NCBI RefSeq assembly: GCF_037646705.1
Contig: NZ_JBBHER010000005.1
Location: 248,001-312,000, forward strand
Source: Pikeienuella litoralis
GTDB lineage: Bacteria > Pseudomonadota > Alphaproteobacteria > Rhodobacterales > Rhodobacteraceae
Length of the DNA: 64,000 bases
Reading direction: 5' to 3'
Shown here in pieces: positions 1-8,967 of this stretch. How positions within the stretch are numbered: the first letter of the stretch is position 1; each line of letters starts with the position of its first letter. The notes under the pieces are model-generated. The model had not been told where the DNA came from, ran no database searches, and saw only the letters and a program-made list of their open reading frames with translations. Both the position numbers and the translations under genes were made by a program.

Positions 1-394
1 ATTCGAACGCGCCGACCGCTTCGGCCATCTGCGCGAAGGCGGTCTTGATCCGCATATGCGCGAAAGCGGGGTCGATCATCGCCCGCTGGCGCGCCCAGGT
101 CTCGCCGCCGGAGATGAACATGCCGTCGCCGACCAGCGGCGACAGCGCGCCGACCATCAGGTCGCTCTTCGGATAATTCGCGACATTCTCCACCAGCACC
201 CGCCGCACCAGATGCGGATGGTTGACGATGAAGATCGGCCGCTTGCCGGACGGGGCGCGGCCGATGAAGGTTTCATAAGCCGAAGCGGGCAGGAGCGAGA
301 GTACGTCCCGCGCGCCGAAAAGCGCGGAGGCGAACGCCCCGGCGAGAGATCTGGGCTTCGGCGCGGGCGGGCGATAGGGCGCTAATCTGGTCAT
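1..394 (-). CDS. Cytochrome P450, N-terminal part (gene runs off the window)
   Basis: Only the first 131 or so codons are inside the window, so the oxygen-binding helix and the heme-cysteine loop cannot be seen. The visible part starts with a basic, proline-rich segment (PYRPPAPKP) and no signal peptide, followed by FIVNHPHLVRRVL, which fits the first beta region of a P450. WARQRAMIDPAF matches the helix-C W-x3-R-type motif that contacts a heme propionate in P450s. It would be a soluble monooxygenase, but its substrate cannot be judged. It is divergent from the amino acid decarboxylase starting at 511. I see no strong ribosome binding site before the ATG at 394. Confidence 0.75.
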   Translation of the reverse strand, partial: MTRLAPYRPPAPKPRSLAGAFASALFGARDVLSLLPASAYETFIGRAPSGKRPIFIVNHPHLVRRVLVENVANYPKSDLMVGALSPLVGDGMFISGGETWARQRAMIDPAFAHMRIKTAFAQMAEAVGAFE

Positions 395-510
395 GGGGGC
401 TCGGTCAGCGAGAACTGGCGCGACCCTAGCGGCGGCGGCGGCGGTGTCAAACCGGCGCGGCGTGACAGAGTCGCCCACCGGGAGTATCGGTCCCGCAAGG
501 AGGATCGGCG

Positions 511-1902
511 ATGGATTTCGACGAGTACGGCGCCTGGGGAAAGCGCGCGGTGGACTGGACCGTGGCGTATCACAAGACGATTCGGGATCGGAAGGTGCGC
601 GCGCCGCTGACCCCCGGCGCCGTGGCGGCGCAGCTCCCGGCCGCGCCCCCCGAGGCGGCGGAGCCGATGGCGGAGATCTTCGCCGATTTCGAGCGGATCG
701 TGCCGGATGGCGTGACCCATTGGCAGCATCCCCGCTTCATGGCCTATTTCCCGGCGAACGCGGCCCCGGCGTCGATCCTCGCCGAGCAGCTCGCCAACGC
801 CATCTCGGCCAATTGCCTGATCTGGCAGGCGAGCCCGGCCGGAACCGAGATCGAGACCCGGATGGTGGACTGGCTCCGCCAGGCGCTGGGGCTGCCCGAG
901 GGCTATCGCGGGCTGATCCAGGACAGCGCCTCAACCGCCACGCTCTGCGCCGCGCTGACGATGCGGGAGCGCTCGATGGGCTGGCGGGGCGTCAGCTCCG
1001 GCGTGGCCGGCGAGGCTCCGGCGCGGATCTACGCCTCGGAGCAGACCCATTCCAGCATCGAGAAGGCCTGCCGGATCGCCGGAATCGGGTCGGACAATCT
1101 GGTCCGGGTCGGAACCGACGCCGATTTCGCCATGCGCCCGGACGCGCTCAGGGAGGCGATCCGCGCCGACCGGGCGGCGGGGCTGAAGCCGGCGGGGGTG
1201 ATGATCTGCGTCGGCGGCACGGCGATCGGCGCCATCGACCCGGTGGCGGCGGTGATCGACGTGGCCGAGGCCGAGGGGCTCTACACCCATGTCGACGCGG
1301 CCTGGGCCGGCTCCGCGATGATCTGCCCCGAGTTCCGCCCGCTCTGGGCCGGGGTGGAGCGGGCCGACAGCATCGTCTTCAATCCGCACAAATGGCTCGG
1401 CGCGAATTTCGATTGCTCGATCCAGTTCCTGAAGGACCCGGCCGAGCAGATCCGCACGCTCGGCCTCCGCCCCTCCTATCTGGAGACGGAGGGCGCGGAC
1501 GGGATCGTCAATTACTCGGAATGGACCGCGCCGCTCGGCCGGCGGTTCCGGGCGCTGAAACTCTGGTTCCTGCTCCGCGCCTACGGGCTGGAGGGGCTGC
1601 GGGCGCGGATCCGCAACCATGTCGCCTGGACCGCGGAGGCCGAGCGGCGGATCGCGGCGATCCCGGGGCTGGAGATCGTCACCGCCCGGCGCCTCGCGCT
1701 CTTCACCTTCGCGAGCGCGGCGGGCGACGCGGCGACCCGCGCGCTCCTCGAGGCGATCAACGAGGACGGGCGAACCTATCTCACCCAGACCATGCACGAG
1801 GGGCGCTACGTGATCCGGATGACGATGGGCCAGTTCGACATGACCCACGCCGATCTCACCGTCGCGCTCGACGCGATCGCGGAGATCCAGGCCAGCCTCT
1901 GA
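511..1902 (+). CDS. PLP-dependent aromatic-L-amino-acid decarboxylase family protein
   Basis: This 463-residue protein belongs to the group II PLP decarboxylases (aromatic amino acid, tyrosine or tryptophan type), which remove the carboxyl group of an amino acid to give an amine. The cofactor-binding residues are visible: His180 in EQTHSSIEK, which stacks on the PLP ring in this family, Asp262 in HVDAAWAGSA, which binds the pyridine nitrogen, and Lys294 in NPHKWLG, which forms the Schiff base. The length is normal for bacterial members. AGGAGG lies about 9 bases before the ATG. It stands alone between a divergent P450 and a peptidoglycan-binding protein, so the natural substrate is open. Confidence 0.88.
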   Translation: MDFDEYGAWGKRAVDWTVAYHKTIRDRKVRAPLTPGAVAAQLPAAPPEAAEPMAEIFADFERIVPDGVTHWQHPRFMAYFPANAAPASILAEQLANAISANCLIWQASPAGTEIETRMVDWLRQALGLPEGYRGLIQDSASTATLCAALTMRERSMGWRGVSSGVAGEAPARIYASEQTHSSIEKACRIAGIGSDNLVRVGTDADFAMRPDALREAIRADRAAGLKPAGVMICVGGTAIGAIDPVAAVIDVAEAEGLYTHVDAAWAGSAMICPEFRPLWAGVERADSIVFNPHKWLGANFDCSIQFLKDPAEQIRTLGLRPSYLETEGADGIVNYSEWTAPLGRRFRALKLWFLLRAYGLEGLRARIRNHVAWTAEAERRIAAIPGLEIVTARRLALFTFASAAGDAATRALLEAINEDGRTYLTQTMHEGRYVIRMTMGQFDMTHADLTVALDAIAEIQASL

Positions 1903-2018
1903 CGCGAGGCGCCGGCCCGCCGCCGCGCGGATTCGGGAACGGAGCCGGCGCGCGCGCGTTTCCTCCCCGACCGCGCCGCCCCCGACGACGGGCCGGCGCA
2001 CCTGACCTGGAGGATGAG

Positions 2019-3065
2019 ATGAGACGGACCACGACAGCGCTGGCGGCGATTCTGGCGATCGGCGGCGGGCTTTACATGCAGCCCGCCTTCGCCGCGAGCG
2101 AGTCCGAAATGCAGTTCTGGCGCTCCGCGGAGCAGGCCGGGCAGACGGCGGATTACCGCGCCTATCTCGATCGGTATCCGGACGGCGACTTCGCGCCGCT
2201 GGCCCGCAACCGCCTGCTTGGCGTCGGGACCGACCAGAGCGCCGCGCCGACGCCCGCCCCGACCACGCCCTACGCCCGCGAGGCCGCGCTCGGCCTTTCC
2301 AGCGCGGACAAGCGCCGGATTCAGACCGGTCTGGTGGCGCGGGGGTACGATACGCGGGGCGTCGACGGTGTTTTCGGGGCCGGGACCCGCAGCGCGCTCA
2401 GCAGCTATCAGCGCGCCAGCGGCGGCGAGGCCACGGGGTATCTCACCGCGGATGAGTACGCCGCGCTGACCGGCGGAGAGATCAACGCCGCCGCGGCGTC
2501 GGTGGAGCGCTCGGAGCGGGGCGCGAGTTTCGCGGAGCTTCGCGACTGGCGCGAGGCGCAACGCATCGACTCCGACGAGGGGTACCGGGCCTATCTCGAT
2601 GTCTACCCGAACGGCCTGCACGCGGATGAGGCGCTGACCGAGATCTACGGCGTCACCTATGGCGACAAGGCCGAGCCGCTCACCCAGCGCGAGACCCGGC
2701 GCCAGTACCAGGCGGAGCAGCGGGAGGCGCATCGCAACGCGGAGAATGCGCTCGGCTACGATTCGCGCCAGCGCGCCGAAGTGGAGACGCGGCTCGCCCG
2801 GGCCGGTTTCAATCCCGGGCCGGCGGACGGTGAATTCGCCGAGGAGACGCGAACGGCGATCTCCGCCTATCGGAGCGCGCGCGGCCTGACGCCCGGGCGC
2901 TTTCTCGACCAGGACATGGTCCGGCGTCTGGTTGAGGAGACCAACATTCCCAGGGCCTCGTCGACGAGTCCGATGTTCTCGAACGGCCAGATCAACCCGA
3001 ATGTCGCCGCTGCGGTGGCGGCGGGCGCGCTCGCGGTCGGCGGGGCGCTGCTGCTGGATGATTGA
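2019..3065 (+). CDS. Secreted protein with two peptidoglycan-binding (PG_binding_1-like) domains
   Basis: The product is 348 residues. It has a signal peptide (MRRTTTALAAILAIGGGLY, cleavage near AFAAS) and two PG_binding_1-like repeats, at about residues 90-150 and 245-305, each with the helical pattern around G-x-DG-x-F-G-x-x-TR-x-A-x-x-x-Y. Between and before them are SPOR-unrelated helical repeats with a YRAYLD-YP motif that occurs twice. The C-terminus is a hydrophobic Ala/Gly helix ending in LLLDD, possibly a membrane anchor. It probably binds cell wall in the periplasm, and no catalytic domain is visible. The start was chosen for the TGGAGG just upstream and the signal peptide; the same open frame runs much further upstream only because the DNA is GC-rich. 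Confidence 0.75.
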   Translation: MRRTTTALAAILAIGGGLYMQPAFAASESEMQFWRSAEQAGQTADYRAYLDRYPDGDFAPLARNRLLGVGTDQSAAPTPAPTTPYAREAALGLSSADKRRIQTGLVARGYDTRGVDGVFGAGTRSALSSYQRASGGEATGYLTADEYAALTGGEINAAAASVERSERGASFAELRDWREAQRIDSDEGYRAYLDVYPNGLHADEALTEIYGVTYGDKAEPLTQRETRRQYQAEQREAHRNAENALGYDSRQRAEVETRLARAGFNPGPADGEFAEETRTAISAYRSARGLTPGRFLDQDMVRRLVEETNIPRASSTSPMFSNGQINPNVAAAVAAGALAVGGALLLDD

Positions 3066-3180
3066 CGCGTGAACCGGCTTCCGCGCCGCGACGGGCGGCG
3101 CGGAAGCGAAGGGCGGGGGTGCGTTTCACTTCTCCCGAGGATGGGCGGCGGGTCAGCCGCGGGCGCCTGCGTGACGCGGA

Positions 3181-5772
3181 TCAGATGCGCCGCCGGGCGC
3201 CGCCCGAGACGAGCGCGGCGGCGTCGGCGGCGATCACCAGGATGTTCGCGCGGGGCGGCGCGACCAGGAACCGCGCGCGCCATTCCGGGTTGAACTTGCT
3301 CTTGAAGGCGCGGAGCCCTTCGAAGTTGTAGAAATGTCCGCCATGGCGATAGACCAGCGCGCCGAGCTTCATGGTCCAGCGGCTGCCCCTGCGCGTCTCC
3401 AGCCCGGCGAGCGGGGCCATGCCGAGACTGAGCGCCGCGTATCCGTCGGCCTTGAGGCGCAGCATCAGGGCGATGAACAGATATTCCATCAACCCGGACG
3501 GCGCGTCGTCGACATGGCGCATCAGATCGATCGACGCCATCTCCTTCAGCTCCGTCGTCAGAATGTTCGCGAACGCGACCATGCGCCCGTCGTGCCGGAC
3601 GATCGCGATCGGGAATTCGCGCAGATAGGCCTCGTCGAAGCGGCCGACCGAAAACTGCTTCTCCTTGCGCTTCTTGCCCGCCAGCCACTGGTCCGAGATC
3701 GCCCGCATCGCCGCGAGCGTCGCATCGTCGACCGGGGCCGGAAGAATCTCGAAGCTCAGCCCGTCCCGGCCCGCCCGGCTGTAGGCGGCGCGCAGCTTCT
3801 TGCGCTCGCCGCCTTCGAGGGAGAACGCGCCGAGATGGACGACCGCTTCTTCGCCCATCTTGTGAATGGCGAAGCCCATCTCCGCCCAGAGCGACAGATA
3901 GGTCGCCGTCGCCTCATAGAAGATGGCGCGCGCGCCGGCGGCGTTCGCCGCGTCATGGAACTTCCACGCCAGGTGCGCCGCCTCGTCCGGATCGCCCACC
4001 GGATCGCCGAGCGCGATCCATGAGCGCCCCTGCGCCCGGTACATCAGGAACGCGCGCCCATTGTCGGAGAACAGGATCGACTTGTCGCCGGTGAGGACGA
4101 AATTCGCGTCGGGGCTGGCCTGCGCGGCGGCGATGCGCCCCGCCCGTTTCACGTCGCCCCGGGAGGGGAGGCTCGCCCTGATCCGGGGCGGGCGCATCGC
4201 CATCACCAGGGTCAGGGTGGCGATGACGATGGAGCCGAGAAGCCCGGCCCGCAGGGCGCGGGGCGCCGCCTCGTTCGCCGCGAACCGCCACCAGAGATCG
4301 TTGCTGAACGGGGTCGCCTTGTGCGCGAAGAAAAACACCGCGAGCGCCGTGACCGCCACCGCCGACACCAGCAGCAGCCACCTGAACGACAGCGGATTGC
4401 GGGTGAGCCGCGTGCTGCGGAAGAACTCCCGCCGGCAGGGCGTCAGCACCAGCAGCATGACGAAGAGCGCCGCGGCCCGGTCATAGTCCAGCCCCTGCAT
4501 CAGCGAAGCCGCGATTCCCGACGCGAGCGCGAGCATCGCCAGCCAGTACGCGCCTTCGGCCCGCCGCAGCATCCCATGCGCGATGACCAGCAGAGCGACC
4601 CCGATCGCGCTCGACAACAGCGCGCCGCCTTCGACGAAGCCGAGCGGAAGCAGGAGCTCCAGATCGTCGGCGAACTCGCTCGTCGGCGGGATCAGCGACG
4701 ACAGAAGCATGACGACGCCGGACCCGAACACCATGGCCGACATCGCCAGCGGCGCGATCGCGCTGACGGCGCCGAACACCGGCGCGAGCGCCTGAAGCCG
4801 GGACGAGTGGATTCTGCCGCTCGCCATGCGCAGCTCGCTGAGCGCCAGAAGAACCAGCGCCAGAGAGAAGGGCGCGAGATAATAGATCAGCCGATAGAGC
4901 AGCAGCCCGGCCGCGGCCTGCTCCACCGGAACCGACGCCGGGAGCGCGGCGATGATGATGGTCTCGAACACGCCGACCCCGCCCGGCACATGGCTCGCCA
5001 CGCCGGCGAGGATCGCCGCCGCGAACACGGCCAGGAACGTCGCGAAGCCAAGGGCGCTCGCCGGCAGCAGAAGATAGAGAACGGTCGCGGCCATCACGAT
5101 CTCGATGGCGGTGAAGATGAACTGGCCGAGGATGAGGCCGGAGGACGGCGTCTTGAAGCGGTGGCCGCGAATCCGGATCTCGGATCGCCGCAGCGCGAGG
5201 GCGCCGACCAGTCCGAGCGAGGCCAGCAGGGCGCCGATCGCGATCCCCCGCACCATCGGCGGGCTGAGGGAGGTGAGCGATTTCAGGGCCTCGGGATGAT
5301 AGGCGAGCGCGCCGAAGCCGATGACCGCGGCGCCGAGGCCAAACGCGACGGAGCCGAAAATCGCAATCGCCGCGATATCGTATCCGGTCAGCCCCAGAGC
5401 GGAATAGATGCGATAGCGCACCGCGCCCCCGGTGAGGGGGCCGGCCCCGATCGTGTTGCCGAGGGCGTATCCGAGAAACCCGCCGGTCATGATCGTCGGC
5501 AAGGGCAGGGTCTTGCCCAGATATCTGAGCGCCGACCAATCATATCCGATCAGGGCCGCATATCCCGTGAAGGTCGCCAGCAGGCTCAGGGCGATGATCC
5601 GCCGCGGCGTCCCGCGCACCTGCGCCATGACCTGATCCAGATCGACGGGCCTCAGCAGGTGATAAAGCGCGAAAGCCCCGAGAACGAAGAGCGCGGCCGT
5701 GACGATATAGGGCGCCGCCGGCCGGAGCCGGCTCCAGAAAGGCGCCTCCGGATCCATGGGCGCGTCGCTCAT
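3181..5772 (-). CDS. mprF: Bifunctional phosphatidylglycerol lysyltransferase/flippase MprF
   Basis: This 863-residue protein matches full-length MprF. The N-terminal 530 or so residues hold about 13-14 hydrophobic segments (the flippase part, with the typical GNTIGAGPLTGGAVRYR and HVPGGVGVFE motifs). The C-terminal 320 residues are the soluble DUF2156 aminoacyl-transferase domain (LTGDKSILFSDNGRAF; IALGDPVGD; GLMEYLFIALML). MprF moves lysine, or sometimes alanine, from aminoacyl-tRNA onto phosphatidylglycerol and flips the lipid, lowering surface negative charge and giving resistance to cationic peptides. It is a single gene read leftward. A 22-bp palindrome lies about 265 bp before its start, in the otherwise empty 5773-6071 gap. 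Confidence 0.93.
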   Translation of the reverse strand: MSDAPMDPEAPFWSRLRPAAPYIVTAALFVLGAFALYHLLRPVDLDQVMAQVRGTPRRIIALSLLATFTGYAALIGYDWSALRYLGKTLPLPTIMTGGFLGYALGNTIGAGPLTGGAVRYRIYSALGLTGYDIAAIAIFGSVAFGLGAAVIGFGALAYHPEALKSLTSLSPPMVRGIAIGALLASLGLVGALALRRSEIRIRGHRFKTPSSGLILGQFIFTAIEIVMAATVLYLLLPASALGFATFLAVFAAAILAGVASHVPGGVGVFETIIIAALPASVPVEQAAAGLLLYRLIYYLAPFSLALVLLALSELRMASGRIHSSRLQALAPVFGAVSAIAPLAMSAMVFGSGVVMLLSSLIPPTSEFADDLELLLPLGFVEGGALLSSAIGVALLVIAHGMLRRAEGAYWLAMLALASGIAASLMQGLDYDRAAALFVMLLVLTPCRREFFRSTRLTRNPLSFRWLLLVSAVAVTALAVFFFAHKATPFSNDLWWRFAANEAAPRALRAGLLGSIVIATLTLVMAMRPPRIRASLPSRGDVKRAGRIAAAQASPDANFVLTGDKSILFSDNGRAFLMYRAQGRSWIALGDPVGDPDEAAHLAWKFHDAANAAGARAIFYEATATYLSLWAEMGFAIHKMGEEAVVHLGAFSLEGGERKKLRAAYSRAGRDGLSFEILPAPVDDATLAAMRAISDQWLAGKKRKEKQFSVGRFDEAYLREFPIAIVRHDGRMVAFANILTTELKEMASIDLMRHVDDAPSGLMEYLFIALMLRLKADGYAALSLGMAPLAGLETRRGSRWTMKLGALVYRHGGHFYNFEGLRAFKSKFNPEWRARFLVAPPRANILVIAADAAALVSGGARRRI

Positions 5773-6034
5773 CGGGAACGTCTCATGTCAGGGATTCTCG
5801 ATGCTCCGGGCCACAGTTTCCGCGCGTCTTCACCTTCCCGACCGTCCGTCTGGGCGCCGATGGCCTCCCCGGTCGGGGCCGTATGGGGGAAGTCTAGGCC
5901 AACCGCGCTCGACCTGCGCCATTTATTGGCCCGGGCGCGGCGAGTCCATGGCGATCGCGCGCCCCAGGATTGCGCTATCGCGGCGCCGCGTGAATCACGC
6001 ATTTTTAAAAATCTTGCAATTACAATATGTTGCG

Positions 6035-6056
6035 GCGTTATCGCGTGCGATAACGC
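6035..6056. promoter_or_regulatory. Perfect 22-bp palindromic site (copy 1)
   Basis: The two arms GCGTTATCGC and GCGATAACGC are exact inverted repeats around a GT centre. The 19-bp core at 6038-6056 reappears, inverted and unchanged, at 7652-7670 on the other side of comM. The site lies between the comM stop and the mprF start, next to a short AT-rich stretch (6000-6030) that is rare in this DNA. It could be an operator for mprF, a terminator-like hairpin for comM, or one end of a small inverted-repeat unit. I do not recognise a known regulator consensus. Confidence 0.55.
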
Positions 6057-6071
6057 GCTTTTCCGCCCCGG

Positions 6072-7592
6072 TCACCGCTTGAGCGGCGCCCGCCTGTAGC
6101 CGGCCGCCTCGGCGATATGCCGGCGCCCCACCGTCTCCCGCCCGTCGAGATCGGCGATGGTCCGCGCGAGCCGCATCACCCGGTGATATCCCCGCCCGGT
6201 GAGGCGGAGCTTCTCCGCGGCCCGGTCGAGCAGGGCGCGGCCCTCCCGATCCGGCGCGGCGATCTCCTCCAGCGCGTCCCCGGAAAGCTCGGCGTTGGTC
6301 CGGAGCGTCAGCCCCCGCTCCTCGAACCGCGCTCTCTGCCGCGCCCGCGCCGCCGCGACGCGGGCGGCGACCGAGACGGACGGCTCCCCCTTCGGCGCGT
6401 TCGAGAGGTCGCGCGGCGTGACCGCGGGCAGCTCGATCTGCACATCCATCCGATCCAGCAGCGGCCCGGAGATCCGCGCCTGATAGTCGAGCCCGCAGGT
6501 CGGCGCGCGCGAGCAGGCCAACGCCGGATCCGCCATCTGCCCGCACCGGCAGGGGTTCATCGCCGCGATGAGCTGAAACCGCGCGGGGTAGCGGACATGC
6601 GCGTTGGCCCGGGCGATGAAGGTCTCTCCCGTCTCCAGCGGCTGGCGGAGGCTTTCGAGCACGGGGCGGCCGAATTCGGGCAGCTCGTCCAGAAACAGCA
6701 CCCCGTTATGGGCGAGGCTGATCTGTCCGGGCGCCGCGCGCCGGCCGCCGCCGACCATCGCCGCCATCGAGGCGCCGTAATGCGGGTCGAGAAAGGGCCG
6801 GCGCCGGAGCAGGCGGCCGTCGGTGAAAAGGCCGGCGACGGAGTGGATCATCGAGACCTCCAGCGCCTCGGCCGGCTCCATCGGCGGCAGGATCCCGGGC
6901 AGCCGCTCCGCCAGCATGGACTTCCCGGCGCCGGGCGGGCCGATCATCAGCATGTTGTGGCCGCCGGCCGCGGCGACCTCCAGCGCGCGGCGCGCCGTTT
7001 CCTGGCCGCGGACGTCGGCGAGGTCCTTCAACGCGCGGTCGTTGGCCGGCGCCGCCGGCTCGGGCGCGGGGAGGGGCTGGCGCCCGGAGAAATGGTTGAT
7101 CAGCTGAACCAGCGTCTCCGGCGCGAGGACGCGCGCGGCGCCGACGATGGCGGCTTCCGGGCCGCAGGCGGCGGGGCAGATGAAATCCCGGTCCGCCTCG
7201 GCCGCCGCCAGCGCCGCCGGCAGCGCGCCCGCGACGCGCCCGATCCGGCCGTCGAGGGAGAGCTCCCCCATGGCGGTGCAGCGCGCGACCTCGTCGGCGG
7301 GCGCGGCCTCCAGCGCGGCGAGGAGGGCGAGGGCGATGGGGAGATCGAAATGCGCGCCCTCCTTCGGCAGGTCGGCGGGGGCGAGATTGATGGTGATCCG
7401 GCGCGGCGGCAGGGCGAGGCCGATGGCGTTCAGCGCCGCGCGAACCCGCTCCTTCGACTCGGCGACGGCCTTGTCGGGGAGGCCGACGAGGGTGAAGGCG
7501 GGCAGGCCCGCGGCGAGGTGGCATTGCACCTCGACCTCCCGCGCCTCCATGCCGTGGAAGGCGACCGTATACGCCAGCGTCGCCATCCGCAT
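6072..7592 (-). CDS. comM: ComM/YifB family AAA+ ATPase (Mg-chelatase-like)
   Basis: The protein has 506 residues, the usual length for YifB/ComM. The N-terminal ChlI-like domain is clear (TLAYTVAFHGMEAREVEV, then GLPDKAVAESKERVRAAL). The Walker A GPPGAGKS lies near residue 217 and the Walker B VLFLDELPEF follows. The C-terminal Mg_chelatase_C region carries the GYHRVMRLARTIADL and HIAEAAGYR motifs. Four cysteines around MNPCRCG and ACSRAP are typical of the family. In Vibrio, ComM is a hexameric helicase that promotes branch migration during natural transformation, and the same role is likely here. The second codon ATG (MATLAYT) is an equally good start. Confidence 0.93.
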   Translation of the reverse strand: MRMATLAYTVAFHGMEAREVEVQCHLAAGLPAFTLVGLPDKAVAESKERVRAALNAIGLALPPRRITINLAPADLPKEGAHFDLPIALALLAALEAAPADEVARCTAMGELSLDGRIGRVAGALPAALAAAEADRDFICPAACGPEAAIVGAARVLAPETLVQLINHFSGRQPLPAPEPAAPANDRALKDLADVRGQETARRALEVAAAGGHNMLMIGPPGAGKSMLAERLPGILPPMEPAEALEVSMIHSVAGLFTDGRLLRRRPFLDPHYGASMAAMVGGGRRAAPGQISLAHNGVLFLDELPEFGRPVLESLRQPLETGETFIARANAHVRYPARFQLIAAMNPCRCGQMADPALACSRAPTCGLDYQARISGPLLDRMDVQIELPAVTPRDLSNAPKGEPSVSVAARVAAARARQRARFEERGLTLRTNAELSGDALEEIAAPDREGRALLDRAAEKLRLTGRGYHRVMRLARTIADLDGRETVGRRHIAEAAGYRRAPLKR

Positions 7593-8118
7593 CCCTTCGC
7601 CGTTTCGCCCGCCACTAGGGCGGAGCGGGGGTTAAAGGCGGGCTAAGCGGTGCGTTATCGCACGCGATAAGGGGGTTAATATATTGAAAAATAACAATAA
7701 ATGAAAAACGTATCGCACGGAGGCCGCCCGGCGCGCGGGTTCGGGGGGCTCATGAAGCCCGCCCGCCGCCGGCCTCGGGCGTCGAATGAGCGGACAAGGC
7801 CGGCGATCTCCACAGCCTTCTGCAACCATGCGGGGAAAGTGATCTCCCGAAGGAGCGCCGTCGCCTAAGTGCGCCAAAATATTGAATTTATGCGGCGGGC
7901 TTCAGAAATGACCCGACGTCACGCCCACTAAAAAGATGAATTATTCAGTCAATTCCCATTGATTCAAGCGTGATGGCGCACCAAATGCCGTAATATGAAT
8001 TTAAATGTGACGTGAATGAGTTTGGACGTGCTTTGTGGGTCGCGGGCGGGCCATGGCGCCAATCAGCCATGACGCCCACGTTTGGTTGACAAGATAATAA
8101 ATTGGGGAATTCAGTTCG
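7593..8118. other. AT-rich intergenic region with a palindrome and promoter-like sequences
   Basis: This 526-bp gap holds no convincing gene. The part next to comM has the second 19-bp palindrome and an AT-rich tract (7671-7705). A partial match to the palindrome (TATCGCAC) sits near 7704. From about 7875 to 8118 the base composition is again clearly richer in A and T than anything around it. TTGACA at 8086-8091 and GATAAT at 8093-8098 lie just before the gene starting at 8119, but they are not spaced as one -35/-10 pair. The low GC suggests regulatory DNA or recently acquired DNA. Confidence 0.5.
7652..7670. promoter_or_regulatory. 19-bp palindromic element (copy 2, inverted relative to copy 1)
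   Basis: GCGTTATCGCACGCGATAA is the exact reverse complement of positions 6038-6056. The core TTATCGC-N2-GCGATAA is itself a near-perfect palindrome. It lies about 60 bp before the comM start, where a repressor could block the comM promoter. The AT-rich flank is placed on the same side of the element as in copy 1 when both are read in their own orientation (CAATATATT here, CAATATGTT there). Confidence 0.55.
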
Positions 8119-8703
8119 ATGCGAAACCTGACCAGGATCGGCGCGATGGCCGCCGCGGCCGCCATCGCCTTGACGATGACCGCCGGCGCCGCGAGCGCCG
8201 TCACGTTCGGCGACAAGAAAGTGTCCGGCGCGATCTATTCCGAGGACGGTTTCACGTTCTCGCCCTACCGGATGGTGAAGGGCAATTGCGCCGACGGCGC
8301 CTGCCTCGCGCTCAATGACAACGAGACGACGACGATGAGCCGGGGCGGCGATGCGTTCAGCCTCGACTCGCTCGGCTTCTCGCTGCTGGGGGCCGGGAAC
8401 GGCGGCTCGAACACGCTGACCGTAACCGGCGACAACGCGATGTCGCTGTCGTTCGCGGTGTCGGACTGGGGCCATAACAACGGCTATCACGTCATCGATT
8501 TCCGCAATGTCTACACCGGGTTTTTCGACAATGTCAGGGCGATCGCGTTCTCGTCCGTCAACGGCGGAAATATCCGGATAGACGATGTGGTCGCGACGCC
8601 CGTCGCGGCGGTCCCGCTGCCGGCGGCGCTGCCGCTGTTCCTCGCGGCGATCGCCGGGCTCGGCTTCATCGGAGGCCGCCGCCGGGGGGCGCGCGCCGCG
8701 TAA
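8119..8703 (+). CDS. VPLPA-CTERM sorting-domain protein, secreted
   Basis: The product has 194 residues. It starts with a signal peptide (MRNLTRIGAMAAAAAIALT, cleavage after ASA) and ends with the sorting signal of the PEP-CTERM type: VPLPA at residue 165, then a hydrophobic helix (LPLFLAAIAGLGF) and a basic tail (GGRRRGARAA). Such proteins are thought to be handled by an exosortase (XrtD for the VPLPA class) and placed on the cell surface. The middle part is a beta-rich domain without motifs known to me; it contains two cysteines (NCADGAC). It is a single gene with its own terminator. Its job is unknown. Confidence 0.8.
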   Translation: MRNLTRIGAMAAAAAIALTMTAGAASAVTFGDKKVSGAIYSEDGFTFSPYRMVKGNCADGACLALNDNETTTMSRGGDAFSLDSLGFSLLGAGNGGSNTLTVTGDNAMSLSFAVSDWGHNNGYHVIDFRNVYTGFFDNVRAIAFSSVNGGNIRIDDVVATPVAAVPLPAALPLFLAAIAGLGFIGGRRRGARAA

Positions 8704-8727
8704 CCCGAAACCGATCCGAAGACGCCG

Positions 8728-8752
8728 ACGGCGCCCTTGCGGGCGCCGTTTT
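8728..8752 (+). terminator. Rho-independent terminator after the VPLPA-CTERM gene
   Basis: ACGGCGCCC and GGGCGCCGT form a perfect 9-bp stem around a TTGC loop, followed at once by TTTTCGTT. It lies 25 bp after the stop codon of the upstream gene and separates it from rpsB. Confidence 0.85.
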
Positions 8753-8819
8753 CGTTGCGGCGGGAGGCCGGCGCCGGCGCAGCCCGCGCCGGGACGCCGC
8801 CGCCCGGCCGCAGAGGCGC

Positions 8820-8848
8820 TTGCATCCTGCGCCGGGGGAGGGTATTGC
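8820..8848 (+). promoter_or_regulatory. Possible promoter of the rpsB operon
   Basis: TTGCAT and TATTGC are separated by 17 bases in the gap between the upstream terminator and rpsB. Each element matches only half of the sigma-70 consensus, so this is a suggestion from position and spacing. It would give a leader of about 110 bases before rpsB. Confidence 0.3.
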
Positions 8849-8967
8849 CCGCGCACGAAATCCACATGCGGGGATTGGGCCGGACGGGGAGACATCCCGC
8901 GCGGTCCGCCGGTTGGGCGCACGCCCTGACCCCGCAGCGGCGAAACCGGAAAGAGGACCACCGGAAC

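Noticed and set aside
5769..6002. 77-codon minus-strand frame before mprF
   Set aside because: It overlaps the mprF start in another frame and has no recognisable features.
7632..7877. 81-codon minus-strand frame upstream of comM
   Set aside because: It runs through the palindrome and AT-rich promoter region, with no ribosome site or domain.
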